From: an uncultured Flavobacteriaceae bacterium
GTDB taxonomy: Bacteria > Bacteroidota > Bacteroidia > Flavobacteriales > Flavobacteriaceae
Length of the DNA: 64,000 nucleotides
Assembly (NCBI GenBank): GCA_947500585.1
Contig: CANMSN010000012.1
Coordinates: 61,561-125,560, forward strand
Direction of reading: 5' to 3'
The notes beneath the pieces are model-generated. The model was not told the origin of the DNA. It did not search any database and worked only from the letters and a program-made list of their open reading frames with translations. Shown in pieces: positions 19,394 through 28,463 of the stretch. The position numbers and the translations under genes were made by a program. How positions within the stretch are numbered: position 1 is the first letter of the stretch; every line of letters starts with the position of its first letter.

Positions 19394-19520
19394 TGGAAAT
19401 GTGATTTTTGATGTTATTTCTACGAAAATTGTAGCATGCAATGTACCACTAATTTAATGTTTTTTTAAGTTGATTTTTTAGAAGTTATCTACAATTAGAT
19501 GGAGATTTCAACAATCTAAT

Positions 19521-19680
19521 CGTCATTACGAGGGAAGAATGACCGAAGTAATCTTTTGAATAGAAACTAGAATTAAACAGATTGCCACGTCGCACACTCC
19601 TCGCAATGATGGATTGTTTAGTATTTTAAACTGAAACTACATTTATGAGATTGCCGCGTCGTTCCTCCTCGCAATGAAGG
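19521..19680. repeat. Dispersed palindromic repeats, GTCATTGCGAGG family (two units)
   Basis: CGTCATTACGAGG at 19521 is answered by CCTCGCAATGATGG ending at 19612. In between lies the family core AGATTGCCACGTCGC. A second partial unit (AGATTGCCGCGTCG...CCTCGCAATGAAGG) spans 19648-19680. Related copies lie at 22853-22924 and inside leuS (21921-21950). The 269-bp gap between mutS and leuS holds little else. Confidence 0.75.
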
Positions 19681-19710
19681 TTCGTTTAATATTTATAGCA
19701 TTCAATGACG

Positions 19711-22700
19711 TTACCCAACAATATTTACAATTTTACCAGGAACCACAATTACTTTTTTAGGCGTTCTACCCGCCAATTGTTCTTGTGTTTTTTCATGAGC
19801 CATAACTGCTTTTTCAATATCCTCCTTACTCATATCCATTGGTAATTCCATGGTAAAACGCATTTTCCCGTTAAATGAAATTGGGTAATTCTTGCTGCTT
19901 TCCACTAAATGACTTGCATCAAACTCTGGAAATGGCGCCGTTGAAATAGAACCACTATTTCCTAGTTTTTCCCATAATTCTTCAGCAATATGCGGTGCGT
20001 AAGGCGAAATTAAAACCAATAGTGGTTCTAGTATTTCTTTTGATGTACATTTTTGAGCCGTTAACTCATTTGCAGCAATCATAAAGGTTGATACCGATGT
20101 ATTGAACGAAAAGTTCTCAATATCTTCTTGAACCTTTTTAATGGTTTTATGAAGGGTTTTAAGAGCCTCCCCTAACCCCTCCGAAGGAGGGGAACCCTCA
20201 CTCGAAACGTAAAAACTACCGTTTTCACCTTGGTGATATAATTTCCATAATTTTTTAAGGAAATTATGAACACCTGTAATACCAGCAGTATTCCAAGGTT
20301 TGTATTGTTCTAATGGGCCTAAAAACATTTCATATAAACGTAAACTGTCTGCTCCGTAATCAATACATATTTGATCTGGACTTACCACATTATACTTCGA
20401 CTTAGACATCTTCTCGACTTCTCGATGTGCTACATCAGATAGAATCACTGCTCCTATAATATCAGAATTCCATTTTTCATATTTACTAAAGTCAATTTCA
20501 TTTGATGAATTAACAAATTCTACTGGAACATGAACTTCACGAATATCTATCGCTGATATATCATTCAACTTTATATCTAGCCCTTTCTTTTTACTCTCAG
20601 AATCAAACCAATCATCATACTTTAATATTTCTACTAGGTCTTTTTTTGTTGCCTGATTATGGACTATTTTATTTCTTAATTCTTTAGAAATCACAAAAGT
20701 TTTCAATCCATCTGAAAAAAAGTTTTTTGCTTTTTGAAACTTATCAAAATCTTCGTTAACATATGAAACTGGCATTTCAGCACTTCTTTTTAAAATGTAT
20801 GCAAAAGCACTAGTCCCCAAAATCATCCCTTGGTTAATCAGTTTTTTAGCAAACTCATCAACAGGCACAATACCTTTATCAAACAAGAATTTTTGCCAAA
20901 AACGAGAATATAATAAATGCCCTGTGGCATGCTCGCTTCCACCAATGTATAAATCTACATCTTGCCAATAATCCAATGCTTCTTTACTTGCAAACTCTTC
21001 GGTATTATTGGCATCCATATAGCGGTTAAAATACCATGAACTTCCTGCCCACCCTGGCATGGTGTTCAACTCTAGAGGATGAATGGTTTCGTTATCAATC
21101 AAGTCATTTGAAACGACTTCGTTTTTATTTGTGTCCCAAGCCCAAACGGTAGCGTTTCCTAATGGTGGCTCGCCTGTTTCGGTTGGTAAATATTTTTCAA
21201 CTTCTGGAAGTTTTACTGGTAAATGTTCTGCCGCAATCATTTGAGGCATCCCATTTTCATCATAATACACAGGAAACGGCTCACCCCAATAACGCTGACG
21301 ACTAAACACGGCATCACGCAAACGGTAATTGGTTTTTCCTTCCCCTTGCCCTATTTGCTCTAACTCGTAAATAGCACGTTTGGTGGCTTTTTTGTAATTC
21401 ATCCCGTTTAGGAAATCACTATTTCCAATAACGGTTTTTTCTTTATCTGAAAACGCGCCTTCTGAAATATCAACTCCATCAAAAATATTAGGAATTGGAA
21501 TATTAAAATGCTTCGCAAAGGCATAATCACGCTCATCGCCGCATGGTACAGACATAACTGCTCCTGTTCCGTAACCCGCTAAAACATAATCGCCAATCCA
21601 AACAGGAATCGGTTCTTTTGTAAACGGATGTTCAGCATAAGCCCCTGTAAACGCTCCTGAAATGGTTTTTACATCTGCCATTCTATCGCGTTCACTTCGT
21701 TTTGCAGTTGCTAAAACGTAAGCTTCAACTTCAGCTTTTTGTTCAGGTGTTGTTATTTGTGAAACTAATTCGTGTTCTGGAGCTAAAGTCATAAAACTTA
21801 CCCCGAAAATGGTATCGGGTCTTGTGGTAAAGACTTCGATTTGGTGATTGAGCGTAGTCGAAATCACGTTCTGGTCGCTTCGACTGCGCTCAGCGTCCGA
21901 AGTATTACTTTTATAATTAGCAGATTGCTTCGCTTCGCTCGCAATGACGTTAAAAGTAACGGATGCCCCAACAGATTTTCCAATCCAATTGCGCTGACTT
22001 TCCTTTAAAGAATCTGTCCAATCTATTTTATCTAAACCTTGAAGCAAACGTTCTGCATAAGCAGAAATTCGCATACTCCATTGGGTCATTTTTTTTCTAA
22101 TTACAGGATGGCCACCACGTTCTGAAACGCCATTTACAATTTCATCGTTTGCTAAAACCGTTCCTAAAGCAGGACACCAGTTTACCTCGGTTTCAGCTAA
22201 ATAAGTAAGTCTATATTGTAATAATATTTCTTGTTGTTTTTTAGAATCAAAACTATTCCAATCATCTGCGGTAAAATTTTCAACATTATCATCGCAAACA
22301 GCATTTACTTTTGTATTTCCTTCAGAAGAAAAAATGGTCTCTAATGTTGAAATATCTTCAGCTTTATCACTTTCATTATTATACCATGAATTGAACAACT
22401 GAATGAAAATCCATTGTGTCCATTTGTAATAACTTGGATCGGATGTACGAACTTCGCGAGACCAATCAAAAGAAAAACCAATTTGATCTAATTGACGACG
22501 GTAGGTTTTAATATTTTCAGCAGTGGTGATGGCTGGATGTTGCCCCGTTTGAATGGCGTACTGTTCCGCAGGTAATCCAAAAGAATCATAGCCTTGAGGG
22601 TGCAACACATTAAACCCTTGGTGGCGTTTGTAACGCGCATAAATATCTGAAGCTATATAACCTAACGGATGCCCAACATGTAAACCCGCACCACTTGGGT

Positions 22701-22821
22701 AAGGAAACATATCCAAAACATAATATTTTGGTTTATCGCTACCATTTACGGCTTTAAACGTTTGATTATCGGCCCAATATTTTTGCCACTTTTTCTCGAT
22801 TTTATTGAAATCGTACTTCAT
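19711..22821 (-). CDS. leuS: Leucyl-tRNA synthetase
   Basis: 1036 residues, class I synthetase charging tRNA-Leu. N-terminal catalytic signature FPYPSGAGLHVGHPLGY (HIGH variant), CP1 editing domain with TTRPDTIFG, and KMSKS in EKMSKSKYNVV. A C-terminal anticodon and tRNA-binding part follows. The protein is long for the family. Two stretches encode dispersed repeats read in frame: residues about 291-327 (VIASEAKQS...DAERSRSDQNVI) at the edge of the editing domain, and about 873-887 (SSEGSPPSEGLGEAL). A third long region just before KMSKS (about residues 680-790) is variable in this family and may be normal. All active-site motifs are intact, so I expect a working enzyme. Confidence 0.96.
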   Translation of the reverse strand: MKYDFNKIEKKWQKYWADNQTFKAVNGSDKPKYYVLDMFPYPSGAGLHVGHPLGYIASDIYARYKRHQGFNVLHPQGYDSFGLPAEQYAIQTGQHPAITTAENIKTYRRQLDQIGFSFDWSREVRTSDPSYYKWTQWIFIQLFNSWYNNESDKAEDISTLETIFSSEGNTKVNAVCDDNVENFTADDWNSFDSKKQQEILLQYRLTYLAETEVNWCPALGTVLANDEIVNGVSERGGHPVIRKKMTQWSMRISAYAERLLQGLDKIDWTDSLKESQRNWIGKSVGASVTFNVIASEAKQSANYKSNTSDAERSRSDQNVISTTLNHQIEVFTTRPDTIFGVSFMTLAPEHELVSQITTPEQKAEVEAYVLATAKRSERDRMADVKTISGAFTGAYAEHPFTKEPIPVWIGDYVLAGYGTGAVMSVPCGDERDYAFAKHFNIPIPNIFDGVDISEGAFSDKEKTVIGNSDFLNGMNYKKATKRAIYELEQIGQGEGKTNYRLRDAVFSRQRYWGEPFPVYYDENGMPQMIAAEHLPVKLPEVEKYLPTETGEPPLGNATVWAWDTNKNEVVSNDLIDNETIHPLELNTMPGWAGSSWYFNRYMDANNTEEFASKEALDYWQDVDLYIGGSEHATGHLLYSRFWQKFLFDKGIVPVDEFAKKLINQGMILGTSAFAYILKRSAEMPVSYVNEDFDKFQKAKNFFSDGLKTFVISKELRNKIVHNQATKKDLVEILKYDDWFDSESKKKGLDIKLNDISAIDIREVHVPVEFVNSSNEIDFSKYEKWNSDIIGAVILSDVAHREVEKMSKSKYNVVSPDQICIDYGADSLRLYEMFLGPLEQYKPWNTAGITGVHNFLKKLWKLYHQGENGSFYVSSEGSPPSEGLGEALKTLHKTIKKVQEDIENFSFNTSVSTFMIAANELTAQKCTSKEILEPLLVLISPYAPHIAEELWEKLGNSGSISTAPFPEFDASHLVESSKNYPISFNGKMRFTMELPMDMSKEDIEKAVMAHEKTQEQLAGRTPKKVIVVPGKIVNIVG
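20166..20200. repeat. Palindromic repeat inside leuS (CCCCTCC-GAA-GGAGGGG)
   Basis: A perfect 7-bp stem with a GAA loop at 20176-20192, in a GC-rich island unlike the rest of leuS. This pattern (CCTCCCCTAACCCCTCCGAAGGAGGGG) looks like a mobile intergenic repeat, here read in frame as SEGSPPSEGLGEA. Confidence 0.65.
21841..21951. repeat. Cluster of three dispersed repeat fragments inside leuS
   Basis: 21841-21868 reads GGTGATTGAGCGTAGTCGAA, 21874-21900 carries GCTTCGACTGCGCTCAGCG, and 21921-21950 carries AGATTGCTTCGCTTCGCTCG then CAATGACG. All belong to repeat families seen between genes here (for example 54650-54675 and 19601-19612). Together they add about 36 codons without breaking the frame. 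Confidence 0.75.
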
Positions 22822-22852
22822 AATAACTGCTAACGGTTTAATGCATTTTAAA

Positions 22853-22924
22853 CGTCATTACAGGGAGTAAACTAATCTGATAATTTCAAAAGATTACCAT
22901 GTTGTTCCAACCCTTTTAATGACG
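22853..22924. repeat. Degenerate copy of the GTCATTGCGAGG repeat in the leuS leader
   Basis: CGTCATTACAGGGAG near 22853 and CCTTTTAATGACG ending at 22924 are decayed inverted ends around an AGATTACCATGTTG core. The element lies between the leuS promoter candidate and its start codon, so it is transcribed. Confidence 0.5.
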
Positions 22925-22936
22925 AATTTAAAAGCG

Positions 22937-22967
22937 CAAAGTTAAGGTTTAAAAAGAAAAAACTAAA
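22937..22967 (-). promoter_or_regulatory. Candidate leuS promoter
   Basis: On the minus strand TTTA (22967-22964), 19 bp, then TAACTTTG (22944-22937): one mismatch to the Bacteroidetes TTTG-N19-TAnnTTTG consensus. The start would be near 22931, about 110 nt before leuS. Confidence 0.5.
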
Positions 22968-23035
22968 AGCTATTTAAATTACTTCAAGGTATTTTTTATA
23001 ATTGTATATTTATTTAGGTTTATAATTAAACTCCT

Positions 23036-23809
23036 ATGAAACAAGAAATTGGCTTAGTGCTTTCTGGTGGTGGTGTTAGGGCTATTGCCCATATTGGTTT
23101 TATAAAAGTTTTGCTGGAAAACGGCATTGTTCCAACGCGGGTTTCAGGAACCAGTGCTGGAGCTTTAGTTGGTGCGCTTTATGCAGCCGATTATAGTACC
23201 GATGACATGATTCAGTTTTTTAAGCAAACCCCTATTCTAGATTTTTCGCTATACGCACTAAAAAAACCTGGTATTTTAGATAGTGTTAAGTACGAAAAGT
23301 TTTTTAAAAAGTTTTTTACCGATAATTCATTTGAAAAATTAAAGTATCCATTCACAACAACTGCAACCAATTTATTATCTGGCAAATTAGAATATTTCAA
23401 TAAAGGCGAACTCATAAAACCTTTAATAGCATCTTGTGCACTACCTCCCTTGTTTTCTCCGTTAGAAATTAATGATGGGCTTTATTCAGATGGTGGTATA
23501 TTAAACAATTTCCCTGTTGAACCATTAAAAAAACAACGTGTTAATAAAATAATTGGCAGTTTTGTTAACCCAATAACTACTATTAAAGCCTCTGAAATTA
23601 ACACCTCATTAAAATTAATTTACCGTGTATATCACCTCGGTTTAGAAGCTAATAACATTAAAAAATTTAAGTTATGTAATTATGTTTTTGAACCAAAACC
23701 CATTGATAAAATTGGAACATTAGAAACAAAAAGTATTGATACCGCTTTTGAAATTGGTTATAATCAAGCAAAAAAAGAAATAGATGAGATCCTCAAGTCA
23801 TTAGAATAG
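23036..23809 (+). CDS. Patatin-like phospholipase family protein
   Basis: 257 residues with the full patatin set: oxyanion loop SGGGVRAIAHIG (about 10-21), nucleophile elbow GTSAG with the catalytic Ser, and the dyad Asp in SDGGILNNFP. It is short and single-domain, resembling RssA/YchK-type cytoplasmic patatins, with no signal peptide. Lipid acyl-hydrolase activity is expected; the biological substrate is not known. It stands between leuS (divergent) and an EamA transporter gene 54 bp downstream. Confidence 0.85.
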   Translation: MKQEIGLVLSGGGVRAIAHIGFIKVLLENGIVPTRVSGTSAGALVGALYAADYSTDDMIQFFKQTPILDFSLYALKKPGILDSVKYEKFFKKFFTDNSFEKLKYPFTTTATNLLSGKLEYFNKGELIKPLIASCALPPLFSPLEINDGLYSDGGILNNFPVEPLKKQRVNKIIGSFVNPITTIKASEINTSLKLIYRVYHLGLEANNIKKFKLCNYVFEPKPIDKIGTLETKSIDTAFEIGYNQAKKEIDEILKSLE

Positions 23810-23863
23810 CTGAAAAATCCATTTCAAATTTCTAACTTCGCAACTACAATTAAATATATTTTA

Positions 23864-24778
23864 TTGATAAAAAATACTACCAAAGCCCATTTTGCTCTTT
23901 TAGGTGCTAACTTAATTTACGGTGCCAACTACATCATTGCAAAAGATGTTATGCCCCAAAAAATTAGTCCGAATGCCTTTGTATTTATTCGTTTAGTTTG
24001 CTGTGTTATTTTGTTTTGGAGTATTAAATTTTTATTTGTTAAGGAAAAAGTTGAACAAAAAGATTTTTTAAGATTGGCGCTTTGCGGCTTGCTTGGTGCC
24101 GCAGCTAATATGTTGTTTTTCTTTCATGGCATTAACTTAACATCGCCTGTTGATGCCTCAATAATTATGACCACAACTCCAGTTATTGTTCTAATTTTTA
24201 GCTTTATTATTTTAAAAGAATCTTTAACTAAAAACAAAATAATTGGAATTTCTATTGCAGGTATTGGTGCTATATTTCTTATTCTTTACGGTAACAAAGC
24301 CACTGGAACGAGCTCATTTCTAGGTAATCTGTTCGTGTTCTTAAATGCATCAAGCTATGGCTTATATTTAGTAATAGCTAAAACTTTGATGAAAAAATAT
24401 AATGCCATAACGGTTATTAGTTGGATGTTTTTGTTCGGTTTAATTTTTGTTACACCAATAGCTTTTAACGATTTTGCAAACACTAATTTTGAAGCTTTCA
24501 CAACAAACACGTATTTAGCTATAGGCTACGTTGTACTTTTTACAACCTTTTTTGCCTATTTATTTAATGTATATGCGCTTAAATTTGTAACACCTTCTGT
24601 AACAAGTAGCTATATTTATTTACAACCTGTTATTAGTTTTCTAATGGTAAGTCTATATGCCTATATTTTAATGAAAGATGAATACGCACAAGACATTAGC
24701 CTTGTAAAAATAATAAGCTGCATAATGGTAGTTATTGGCGTTTATATTATTAGTAAACGACCCAAAAAATTAGTTTAA
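23864..24778 (+). CDS. EamA/DMT-superfamily transporter
   Basis: 304 residues, almost entirely hydrophobic, with ten predicted membrane helices in two EamA halves. Typical motifs are LGANLIYGANYIIAK at the N-terminus, SIIMTTTPVIV near the end of the first half and SSYIYLQPVISFL in the second. Starts at TTG (23864), which gives a normal N-terminus; no ATG is better placed. Substrate of such proteins (amino acids, metabolites) cannot be told from sequence. Ends 162 bp before ftsX. Confidence 0.88.
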   Translation: MIKNTTKAHFALLGANLIYGANYIIAKDVMPQKISPNAFVFIRLVCCVILFWSIKFLFVKEKVEQKDFLRLALCGLLGAAANMLFFFHGINLTSPVDASIIMTTTPVIVLIFSFIILKESLTKNKIIGISIAGIGAIFLILYGNKATGTSSFLGNLFVFLNASSYGLYLVIAKTLMKKYNAITVISWMFLFGLIFVTPIAFNDFANTNFEAFTTNTYLAIGYVVLFTTFFAYLFNVYALKFVTPSVTSSYIYLQPVISFLMVSLYAYILMKDEYAQDISLVKIISCIMVVIGVYIISKRPKKLV

Positions 24779-24940
24779 GATAAGCTAAACACAACAATGT
24801 TGATATGTTTTAGTTATATAATTTGAAATGATTCCCGATGTCTCGAGAACGACAATTTTAAATGAAATCAAAAGACTTATTGTCTTTTGAAGTTTTATTA
24901 AAATACTTTATTATTTTTACGTTTTAATCTCTATAATTAC

Positions 24941-25819
24941 ATGAGTTCATCATTCGAAAAACACCAAAAACGCAAACTTATCTCATCCTACTTTTCAGTA
25001 GTATTAAGCATTGCTTTAGTGTTATTTTTGTTAGGACTTTTGGGCTTGTTAGTATTAAATGCTAAAAAAGTTTCAGACCACTTTAAAGAGCAAGTCGTAG
25101 TAACTATCTACTTAAAAGATTCAGCAAAAGATGTTGAAATCAAACAACTTGAAAAGAGTTTGGTTATGGCAGATTATGTAAAATCTACAGAATACGTTTC
25201 AAAAGAGCAAGCTGCAGAATTTATGAAAGCTGAAAATGGTGAAGATTTTATGGATTTTGTAGGTTACAACCCATTACAAAACTCGATTGATGTGCATTTA
25301 AAAGCCGATTTTGTAACCTCAGAACATCTTGAAAAAATTTCAGCTGAAGCGTTAACCAAAAACTTTGTGGAAGAAGTTACTTATGATAACGACCTCGTTA
25401 ATCTAATGAACGATAATGTAAAAAAAATAAGCTTTTGGGTATTAATTGTTAGCGGTATTTTTACATTAATTGCGGTTCTATTAATTAATAGTTCTATACG
25501 CTTAGCGGTTTATTCTAAGCGATTTACAATTAAAACCATGCAAATGGTAGGAGCGACAAAACAATTTATTCGTCGCCCATTTGTATGGAAAAGTGTGAAG
25601 TTAGGAATGATTGGTGCTTTTTTGGCATTGATTGGTATGGCCATTGTTTTATATTATTTAAACAAAACATTCACAGATTTAAATTTATTAAGCAACCCTA
25701 TTTTAGTAGGTGCATTGTTTGTGTTTGTATTTGCTCTAGGCATCGTTATTACTTGGATAAGCACACATTTTGCAACCCAGCGTTTCTTGAATTTGAAAAC
25801 GGATGAGTTGTATTATTAG
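24941..25819 (+). CDS. ftsX: Cell division protein FtsX
   Basis: 292 residues with the FtsX layout: a cytoplasmic N-tail, a first membrane helix (about 18-40), an extracytoplasmic domain (VVTIYLKDSAKDVEIKQLEKSL), then three helices in the FtsX/MacB permease domain. MQMVGATKQFIRRPFVWKS is the usual conserved loop. With FtsE it forms an ABC-type complex controlling cell-wall hydrolases at the septum. ftsE is not in this window. Heads a run of same-strand genes with DUF3098, uppP and truB. Confidence 0.93.
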   Translation: MSSSFEKHQKRKLISSYFSVVLSIALVLFLLGLLGLLVLNAKKVSDHFKEQVVVTIYLKDSAKDVEIKQLEKSLVMADYVKSTEYVSKEQAAEFMKAENGEDFMDFVGYNPLQNSIDVHLKADFVTSEHLEKISAEALTKNFVEEVTYDNDLVNLMNDNVKKISFWVLIVSGIFTLIAVLLINSSIRLAVYSKRFTIKTMQMVGATKQFIRRPFVWKSVKLGMIGAFLALIGMAIVLYYLNKTFTDLNLLSNPILVGALFVFVFALGIVITWISTHFATQRFLNLKTDELYY

Positions 25820-25890
25820 ATAATTTACAATAGCATTAACAACCATTTTTTAAATAATTCCGTTAATTTGTAGCCTTAGTATAGAAAATC

Positions 25891-26145
25891 ATGGGAGAAA
25901 AAAAACGAAAAGAAAATACAAAACCTGCTTTTGTATTTGGTAAGAAAAATTATAAATTTATGTTTATTGGTTTAGCTTGCATTGCTCTCGGATTTATTTT
26001 GATGGCTGGTGGCGGAAGTGACGACCCTAATGTTTTTAATCCTGAAATTTTCCATTGGAGACGCATAAGACTAGCTCCAACATTAATATTGATTGGCTTT
26101 GGTATTCAAGTTTATGCTATTTTATTGAATCCAGATAAAAAATAG
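25891..26145 (+). CDS. DUF3098 small membrane protein
   Basis: 84 residues with two predicted helices (about 25-43 and 62-78) and a GGGSDDPNVFNPEIF loop between them. The basic N-terminus (MGEKKRKENTK) suggests an N-in topology. Small proteins of this kind are regularly found between ftsX and uppP in Flavobacteriia, pointing to a link with envelope growth. Function unknown. Confidence 0.8.
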   Translation: MGEKKRKENTKPAFVFGKKNYKFMFIGLACIALGFILMAGGGSDDPNVFNPEIFHWRRIRLAPTLILIGFGIQVYAILLNPDKK

Positions 26146-26339
26146 CTTAAAGGGGTTTATCAAATGCTTTAATTGCTTCCTAAATATCTATTTTTCATTG
26201 CTTCATCAAAAACTAATTAATAGATTATAAATCCATATTGAAAAGCACATTAATTGCTGTAAATTAATATTCTCACTTTAAGGTTTAAAATATTTATTAT
26301 TATTATACATTGCTCCCGCTATTTTAATATTTTTACGCC

Positions 26340-27134
26340 ATGGATATTATAGACGCAATTATTCTTGGAGTAATTCAAGGGCTTACAGAATTTTTACCAG
26401 TATCGTCAAGTGGACATTTAGAGTTAGGAAAAGCTATTTTAGGCGATAATTCGGTGCCTGAGGAAAGCCTGCTTTTTACGGTGGTACTTCACTTTGCAAC
26501 AGCTTTAAGTACGATTGTAGTTTTTAGAAAAGATATTTTAGACCTCATAAAAGGCGCATTAAAATTTAAATGGAATGACGATTTGCAGTTTATATCAAAA
26601 ATTATAATATCCATGATTCCTGCTGTTGTTGTTGGTTTATTTTTTGAAGAACAATTAGAAGCACTTTTTGGCGGCAATATTTTATTGGTTGGTTGTATGC
26701 TAATTATCACAGCTATTCTTTTATTTTTGGCTGATAAAGCCAAAGACACTAACAAAAAAGTATCTTTTAAAAATGCTTTTGTAATTGGAATTTCTCAAGC
26801 TATTGCTATGTTACCAGGAATTTCGCGTTCTGGAGCTACCATCTCAACTTCTGTTTTATTAGGAAACGATAAAACCAAAGCAGCACGTTTTTCATTTTTA
26901 ATGGTTGTGCCGTTAATTTTTGGGAAAATTGCTAAAGATGTTTTAAGTGGTGATTTAACTTATGATTCTGGAAACTTCACAGCATTGTCCATTGGTTTTG
27001 TAGCTGCTTTTGTAGCAGGATTATTTGCATGTACTTGGATGATTGCTTTGGTTAAAAAAAGTAAACTTTCTTATTTTGCAATTTACTGCGCCATCGTTGG
27101 CACTATTGCTATAATTTTTGCTTTAGTAAATTAA
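26340..27134 (+). CDS. uppP: Undecaprenyl-diphosphatase
   Basis: 264 residues. Dephosphorylates undecaprenyl diphosphate so that the lipid carrier for peptidoglycan can be reused; low-level bacitracin resistance is a side effect. Both catalytic signatures are there: QGLTEFLPVSSSGHLEL near the N-terminus and the PGISRSGATIS block at about 160. Eight or so membrane helices. Only 1 bp separates its stop from truB, so the two are co-transcribed. Confidence 0.96.
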   Translation: MDIIDAIILGVIQGLTEFLPVSSSGHLELGKAILGDNSVPEESLLFTVVLHFATALSTIVVFRKDILDLIKGALKFKWNDDLQFISKIIISMIPAVVVGLFFEEQLEALFGGNILLVGCMLIITAILLFLADKAKDTNKKVSFKNAFVIGISQAIAMLPGISRSGATISTSVLLGNDKTKAARFSFLMVVPLIFGKIAKDVLSGDLTYDSGNFTALSIGFVAAFVAGLFACTWMIALVKKSKLSYFAIYCAIVGTIAIIFALVN

Positions 27135-27135
27135 T

Positions 27136-27828
27136 ATGACTGCTGAAGATTATCTTTCTGGTCAAGTTTTATTAATCGATAAACCTTTAAATTGGACGTC
27201 TTTTCAAGTTGTAAACAAACTGCGTTGGGAAATCCGTCAAGCCTTTAATATTAAAAAAATAAAAGTTGGGCATGCAGGCACTTTAGATCCTTTAGCAACG
27301 GGGTTATTAGTGATTTGCACAGGCAAAATGACCAAGCAAATTGATACGTTTCAAGGTCAAATAAAAGAATACACAGGTACTCTGGTTTTAGGAAGCACAA
27401 CACCTTCTTTTGATTTGGAAACTGAAATTAATGAAACCTTTCCTACTGAACATATAACTGAAGCACTAATTCACGAAACAACAAAACAGTTTATTGGTGA
27501 AATCCAACAATTTCCACCTGTATTTTCCGCATTAAAAAAAGATGGAAAACGCTTATATGAATATGCTAGAACTGGTGAAGCTGTAGACATAAAATCTAGA
27601 ACAGTTAGTATTTCTGAATTTGAAATCACTAAAATTCATGAGCTAAATATAGATTTCAGGGTAGTTTGCAGTAAAGGCACTTATATACGTTCGCTCGCTA
27701 ACGATTATGGAAAAACCTTAAACTCTGGCGCACATTTATCGACCTTACGCAGAACAAAAATTGGAAATTTTAACGTAAATGATAGCGTTTCAATCGAAAC
27801 TTTTATAAAAAACCTAGCTTCGGAATAA
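27136..27828 (+). CDS. truB: tRNA pseudouridine(55) synthase TruB
   Basis: 230 residues. Converts U55 of the tRNA T loop to pseudouridine. Seen: LLIDKPLNWTSFQ, the catalytic GHAGTLDPLATGLL with the essential Asp, YTGTLVLGSTT, and SKGTYIRSLANDYG. The length matches the short Bacteroidetes form without a PUA domain. Follows uppP by 1 bp. Confidence 0.96.
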   Translation: MTAEDYLSGQVLLIDKPLNWTSFQVVNKLRWEIRQAFNIKKIKVGHAGTLDPLATGLLVICTGKMTKQIDTFQGQIKEYTGTLVLGSTTPSFDLETEINETFPTEHITEALIHETTKQFIGEIQQFPPVFSALKKDGKRLYEYARTGEAVDIKSRTVSISEFEITKIHELNIDFRVVCSKGTYIRSLANDYGKTLNSGAHLSTLRRTKIGNFNVNDSVSIETFIKNLASE

Positions 27829-27863
27829 TTATTGATTAGATGTAGTTTCTAACTAATCTATCA

Positions 27864-28406
27864 ATGAAACAAATTTACAGTCTCCTTTTCTTTTTAGTAT
27901 TCCAGTTAAATTACTCACAAATACAAGAAGAAAAAACAAATGGTCTTTTTTACAAAATCTCCTTGGCTACAACATTAACTATTAATGGAGATTATAGTAT
28001 TGGAAATGATGAAGGCGAAACTTTAATAAATCCTAGCGCACTATTTATAAACAATACGGTTGGTTATCAATTTGATAATCGCACGCAAATAGGTTTAAAT
28101 TTTGAATACAATTGGCATTCCCAACAAGGGTTACACTTTTTCCCTACCTATTTAAATCTTCAACATAATATTATTGCTGATGACGATAATGTTTTTGTTA
28201 GAGCAGGATACGGAACGCTTTTAGGGTTAAGTAAAGATTTTGAAAAAGGTAACACATATAAATTTGGTTTTGGGTTTCAAACCTTCGATAAAAATTTCAG
28301 GAACTCGTTTTTAATTGGCTTAGATTTTACGAGAAAACGTTTTGGATATAGAACATTAGAGGGTTTATCTAGTGTTTCTATTTTTTTAGAATTTATGCTA
28401 TTCTAA
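27864..28406 (+). CDS. Predicted outer-membrane beta-barrel protein, unknown function
   Basis: 180 residues with a cleavable signal (ending FQLNYSQ). Alternating hydrophobic/polar strands follow, such as TQIGLNFEYNWH, VFVRAGYGTLLGL, TYKFGFGFQTF and SFLIGLDFTRKRFGYR. The C-terminus ends in VSIFLEFMLF with terminal aromatic Phe, as outer-membrane barrels do. An eight-stranded barrel is likely. It lies 35 bp after truB and is probably in the same operon. I cannot name a function. Confidence 0.6.
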   Translation: MKQIYSLLFFLVFQLNYSQIQEEKTNGLFYKISLATTLTINGDYSIGNDEGETLINPSALFINNTVGYQFDNRTQIGLNFEYNWHSQQGLHFFPTYLNLQHNIIADDDNVFVRAGYGTLLGLSKDFEKGNTYKFGFGFQTFDKNFRNSFLIGLDFTRKRFGYRTLEGLSSVSIFLEFMLF

Positions 28407-28463
28407 ACCTTTTTTGTTCTTTTTACGTATATTTATTAAATATTTGCTCCAAACAATAAAGAT

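Noticed and set aside
20500..20790. Long divergent segment of LeuS before KMSKS as another foreign insertion
   Set aside because: This region varies in length in Bacteroidetes LeuS and shows no repeat sequence or change in base composition.
23036..23809. Patatin protein as a toxin or anti-phage effector
   Set aside because: It is a single-domain protein with no cGAS/CD-NTase, immunity or secretion genes nearby; a housekeeping lipase is more likely.
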